Assembly (NCBI GenBank): GCA_003314535.1
Contig: POSG01000002.1
Span: 372,001 to 436,000, forward strand
DNA length: 64,000 nt
Origin: Geobacter sp.
GTDB taxonomy: Bacteria > Desulfobacterota > Desulfuromonadia > Geobacterales > Geobacteraceae
Direction: 5' to 3'
In this document: in pieces, positions 62,309-64,000 of the stretch
Numbering within the stretch: the first letter of the stretch is position 1
Layout: each line of letters begins with the position of its first letter
Made by a program: the position numbers and the translations under genes
The notes under the pieces: model-generated
The model's database searches: none
What the model was told of the DNA's origin: nothing
Seen by the model: only the letters and a program-made list of their open reading frames with translations

Positions 62309-63493
62309 ATGCATTTTTCTGTCAAGGGAAATGTCTCATGGGTTGGAAAGATCGACTGGGAACTCCGCAAATTCCATGGGGAGGAATACTCCACCCACAG
62401 GGGCTCCACGTACAACTCCTACCTTGTCCGCGACGGGAAGACCGTGCTCATCGATACCGTATGGTCACCCTTTGCCGTGGAATTCGTTGAAAACCTCGCA
62501 AAGGAAATCGACCTGGCGAAGATAGACTTTGTGGTTGCAAACCATGCCGAGAGCGACCACAGCGGCGGCCTGCCTGAGTTGATGCGGCGGATCCCGGACA
62601 CTCCCATCTATTGCACGGCCAATGCCGTAAAGTCATTGAAGGGGCTTTACCACCAGGATTGGAATTTTCGCACAGTGAAGACCGGTGACCGGCTGAATAT
62701 CGGTTCGAAGGAGTTGATCTTCATCGAAGCGCCTATGCTGCACTGGCCCGACAGCATGTTCTGCTACCTGACCGGAGACAACATCCTGTTCTCCAACGAT
62801 GCCTTCGGCCAGCACCTTGCCTCCGAGCTCCTGTTCAACGACCTGGTGGACCAGTCCGAACTGTTCCAGGAGTGCATCAAGTACTACGCAAACATCCTAA
62901 CGCCCTTCAGCGCGCTGGTTGACCGGAAGATAAAGGAAGTGGTCGCCTTCGGCCTGCCGGTGGACATGATCTGCCCAAGCCATGGCGTCATCTGGAGGGA
63001 CAACCCCCTGCAGATAGTCACCAGATATGCGGCATGGGCAGCCGACTACCAGGAAAACCAGGTAACGATCATCTACGACACCATGTGGGACGGCACGCGG
63101 AAGATGGCCGAATCTATCGCGAAAGGAATCCATGAAGCAGACGATGATGTGACGATCAAGCTCTTCAACGCCGCCCGTTCCGACAAGAACGATATCATCA
63201 CCGAAGTCTTCAAATCCAAGGCCGTCCTGGTTGGTTCCCCCACCATAAACCGGGGAATTCTCTCAGCAGTCGCCGGGATTCTCGAAGAAATGCGCGGCCT
63301 GGGCTTCAAGAACAAAAAAGCTGCTGCTTTCGGGGCATACGGCTGGAGCGGGGAATCCGTCGCGATGATCACCGAGCGGCTGCGGGCAGGCGGTTTCCAC
63401 CTGGTCAACGAGGGTTTGCGGGTCTTCTGGAATCCGGATGGCCAGGCGCTAGCCGACTGTGTATCCTTTGGCCGGGACTTGGCCTCGAAGTAA
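62309..63493 (+). CDS. Flavodiiron protein (O2/NO reductase, FprA family)
   Basis: 394 aa, RBS GGAGG. A metallo-beta-lactamase-like diiron domain (residues 1-~250) has [10 protein letters not shown] (H-x-E-x-D-H ligands), [11 protein letters not shown] and PSHGVIWR. A flavodoxin domain (~255-394) has [18 protein letters not shown], the FMN phosphate loop, and GAYGWSGES. It reduces O2 to water or NO to N2O using rubredoxin. In an anaerobic nitrogen fixer it would help protect nitrogenase and other oxygen-sensitive enzymes. Confidence 0.95.
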   Translation: MHFSVKGNVSWVGKIDWELRKFHGEEYSTHRGSTYNSYLVRDGKTVLIDTVWSPFAVEFVENLAKEIDLAKIDFVVANHAESDHSGGLPELMRRIPDTPIYCTANAVKSLKGLYHQDWNFRTVKTGDRLNIGSKELIFIEAPMLHWPDSMFCYLTGDNILFSNDAFGQHLASELLFNDLVDQSELFQECIKYYANILTPFSALVDRKIKEVVAFGLPVDMICPSHGVIWRDNPLQIVTRYAAWAADYQENQVTIIYDTMWDGTRKMAESIAKGIHEADDDVTIKLFNAARSDKNDIITEVFKSKAVLVGSPTINRGILSAVAGILEEMRGLGFKNKKAAAFGAYGWSGESVAMITERLRAGGFHLVNEGLRVFWNPDGQALADCVSFGRDLASK

Positions 63494-63569
63494 AACCTTT
63501 GTCCTAAGGCATGAGTGGCAGTGGTCTTGCTGCCAGCCGAAGCAGCGAGTTGAAGCTCGGCTACTAAGG

Positions 63570-63611
63570 GGACACCATACCCATTCTTTCAACAATTGGT
63601 ATGGTGTCCCT
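63570..63611. repeat. Perfect 13-bp inverted repeat after the flavodiiron gene
   Basis: GGGACACCATACC (63570-63582) and GGTATGGTGTCCC (63599-63611) around a 16-base loop. No T run follows, so it is not a standard terminator. A smaller AGCCGA/TCGGCT pair lies just before. Possibly a REP/MITE-like element. Confidence 0.55.
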
Positions 63612-63736
63612 GTATTTCCTGGTATCTTTATGTTCTATTTCCGACTTGATTAGTAGTGTTCATCATTAGCCGCGGCACTGCTATCGGTCTTTTTCTTTAC
63701 ATGATCTCGACCCGCGAGATCGCACGCATCAGCCAT

Positions 63737-63826
63737 TCAAGTCGATACTCCAAGCCTTGGCAGAATCACTTTTTGCAGTAGACCCCAGATAACGAATACA
63801 GCAATGATAGTAATAAGGCCTTTCAT
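63737..63826 (-). CDS. 29-residue single-span membrane peptide
   Basis: MKGLITIIAVFVIWGLLQKV, then a short basic, proline-containing tail (ILPRLGVST). RBS GAGGGGGG directly precedes ATG 63826. The frame stays open upstream to 63949 with a CSYCGLEYE motif, so a 70-residue zinc-binding version is possible, but the RBS position favours the short form. Confidence 0.55.
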   Translation of the reverse strand: MKGLITIIAVFVIWGLLQKVILPRLGVST

Positions 63827-64000
63827 AGTGCCCCCCTCTAAATTGGTCATCCGAAATGACCGAGCGCAGAGAACCTGAGTTTCATACTCCAGGCCGCAAT
63901 AGCTGCATTTACTCGCATAACGGAATGTCTGCAGATTAACCTGATACATGTCCGCTCTGTTTCACGGACAACTCGTCTAACAGTCTAAGATGCCAAACTG

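Noticed and set aside
63566-63620. Intrinsic terminator of the flavodiiron gene
   Set aside because: The hairpin lacks a T run on either strand; kept as an inverted repeat instead.

Overview
The window reads as a chromosomal segment of a Geobacter-like deltaproteobacterium (Desulfuromonadia, Geobacteraceae or close kin). This is an inference from gene content: a nif cluster with a fused nifEN, an ANTAR-type antiterminator in place of a local nifA, a geopeptide-type radical-SAM maturase, GEMM-type riboswitches, HisKA_2 sensor kinases, FIST and classical chemoreceptors, and a rubredoxin plus flavodiiron protein pair. No rRNA, tRNA, CRISPR array, integrase or intact insertion sequence was recognised.

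Layout. (a) 1-786: a sensor gene cut by the window edge and interrupted by an in-frame stop. (b) 1030-16586: the nitrogen-fixation region, with nifV and an ANTAR response regulator, nifH-nifD-nifK, a glutamine amidotransferase, fused nifEN, nifX, a 2[4Fe-4S] ferredoxin, a second NifX-like protein, draT, convergent draG, nifB and an overlapping GNAT gene. Three nif transcription units (nifV, nifH, nifEN) have a clear sigma-54 promoter, followed by a leader with a small hairpin (hexaloop AAAGNN) that overlaps the 5' arm of an intrinsic terminator. nifB has the same leader but only a weak promoter candidate. This is the layout expected for ANTAR antitermination, and the ANTAR gene sits inside the first unit. 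A ~205-nt structured element occurs twice, after nifH and after nifEN. (c) 16779-26876: a FIST-domain chemoreceptor, a geopeptide precursor (34 aa) with its radical-SAM/SPASM maturase, a TonB-dependent receptor, an ABC-type binding protein, a hybrid histidine kinase and an MFS transporter. (d) 26910-35668: envelope and housekeeping genes, including small lipoproteins, an LTXXQ-type protein, a nucleoside transporter, a CinA-type protein, and a TPR plus dockerin-tagged phosphoesterase operon behind a GEMM-type riboswitch. (e) 35969-53787: signalling genes (chemoreceptor, OmpR-type regulator, HD-GYP phosphodiesterase, two PAS/HisKA_2 kinases, a diadenylate-cyclase-like protein), a transporter with an attenuated leader, a zincin-like exported protein with duplicated terminal domains, and a tungstate/molybdate-type binding protein. 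(f) 53881-56371: a decayed aldehyde dehydrogenase fragment followed by an AT-richer block with an unknown membrane protein, probably accessory DNA. (g) 56457-64000: a Tim44-like protein, a run of very small lipoproteins and zinc-ribbon proteins, a second GEMM-type riboswitch with a visible terminator switch, a TetR regulator with a perfect operator palindrome, a thioesterase, a third HisKA_2 kinase, and rubredoxin plus flavodiiron protein.

How the genes work together. The nif region encodes nitrogenase (NifHDK), homocitrate synthesis (NifV), FeMo-cofactor assembly (NifB, NifEN, NifX, ferredoxin) and post-translational switch-off by ADP-ribosylation of NifH (DraT/DraG). Control appears layered: sigma-54 initiation, then RNA antitermination, then reversible enzyme modification. 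The rest of the window is mostly sensing, cyclic-nucleotide signalling and cell-envelope functions.
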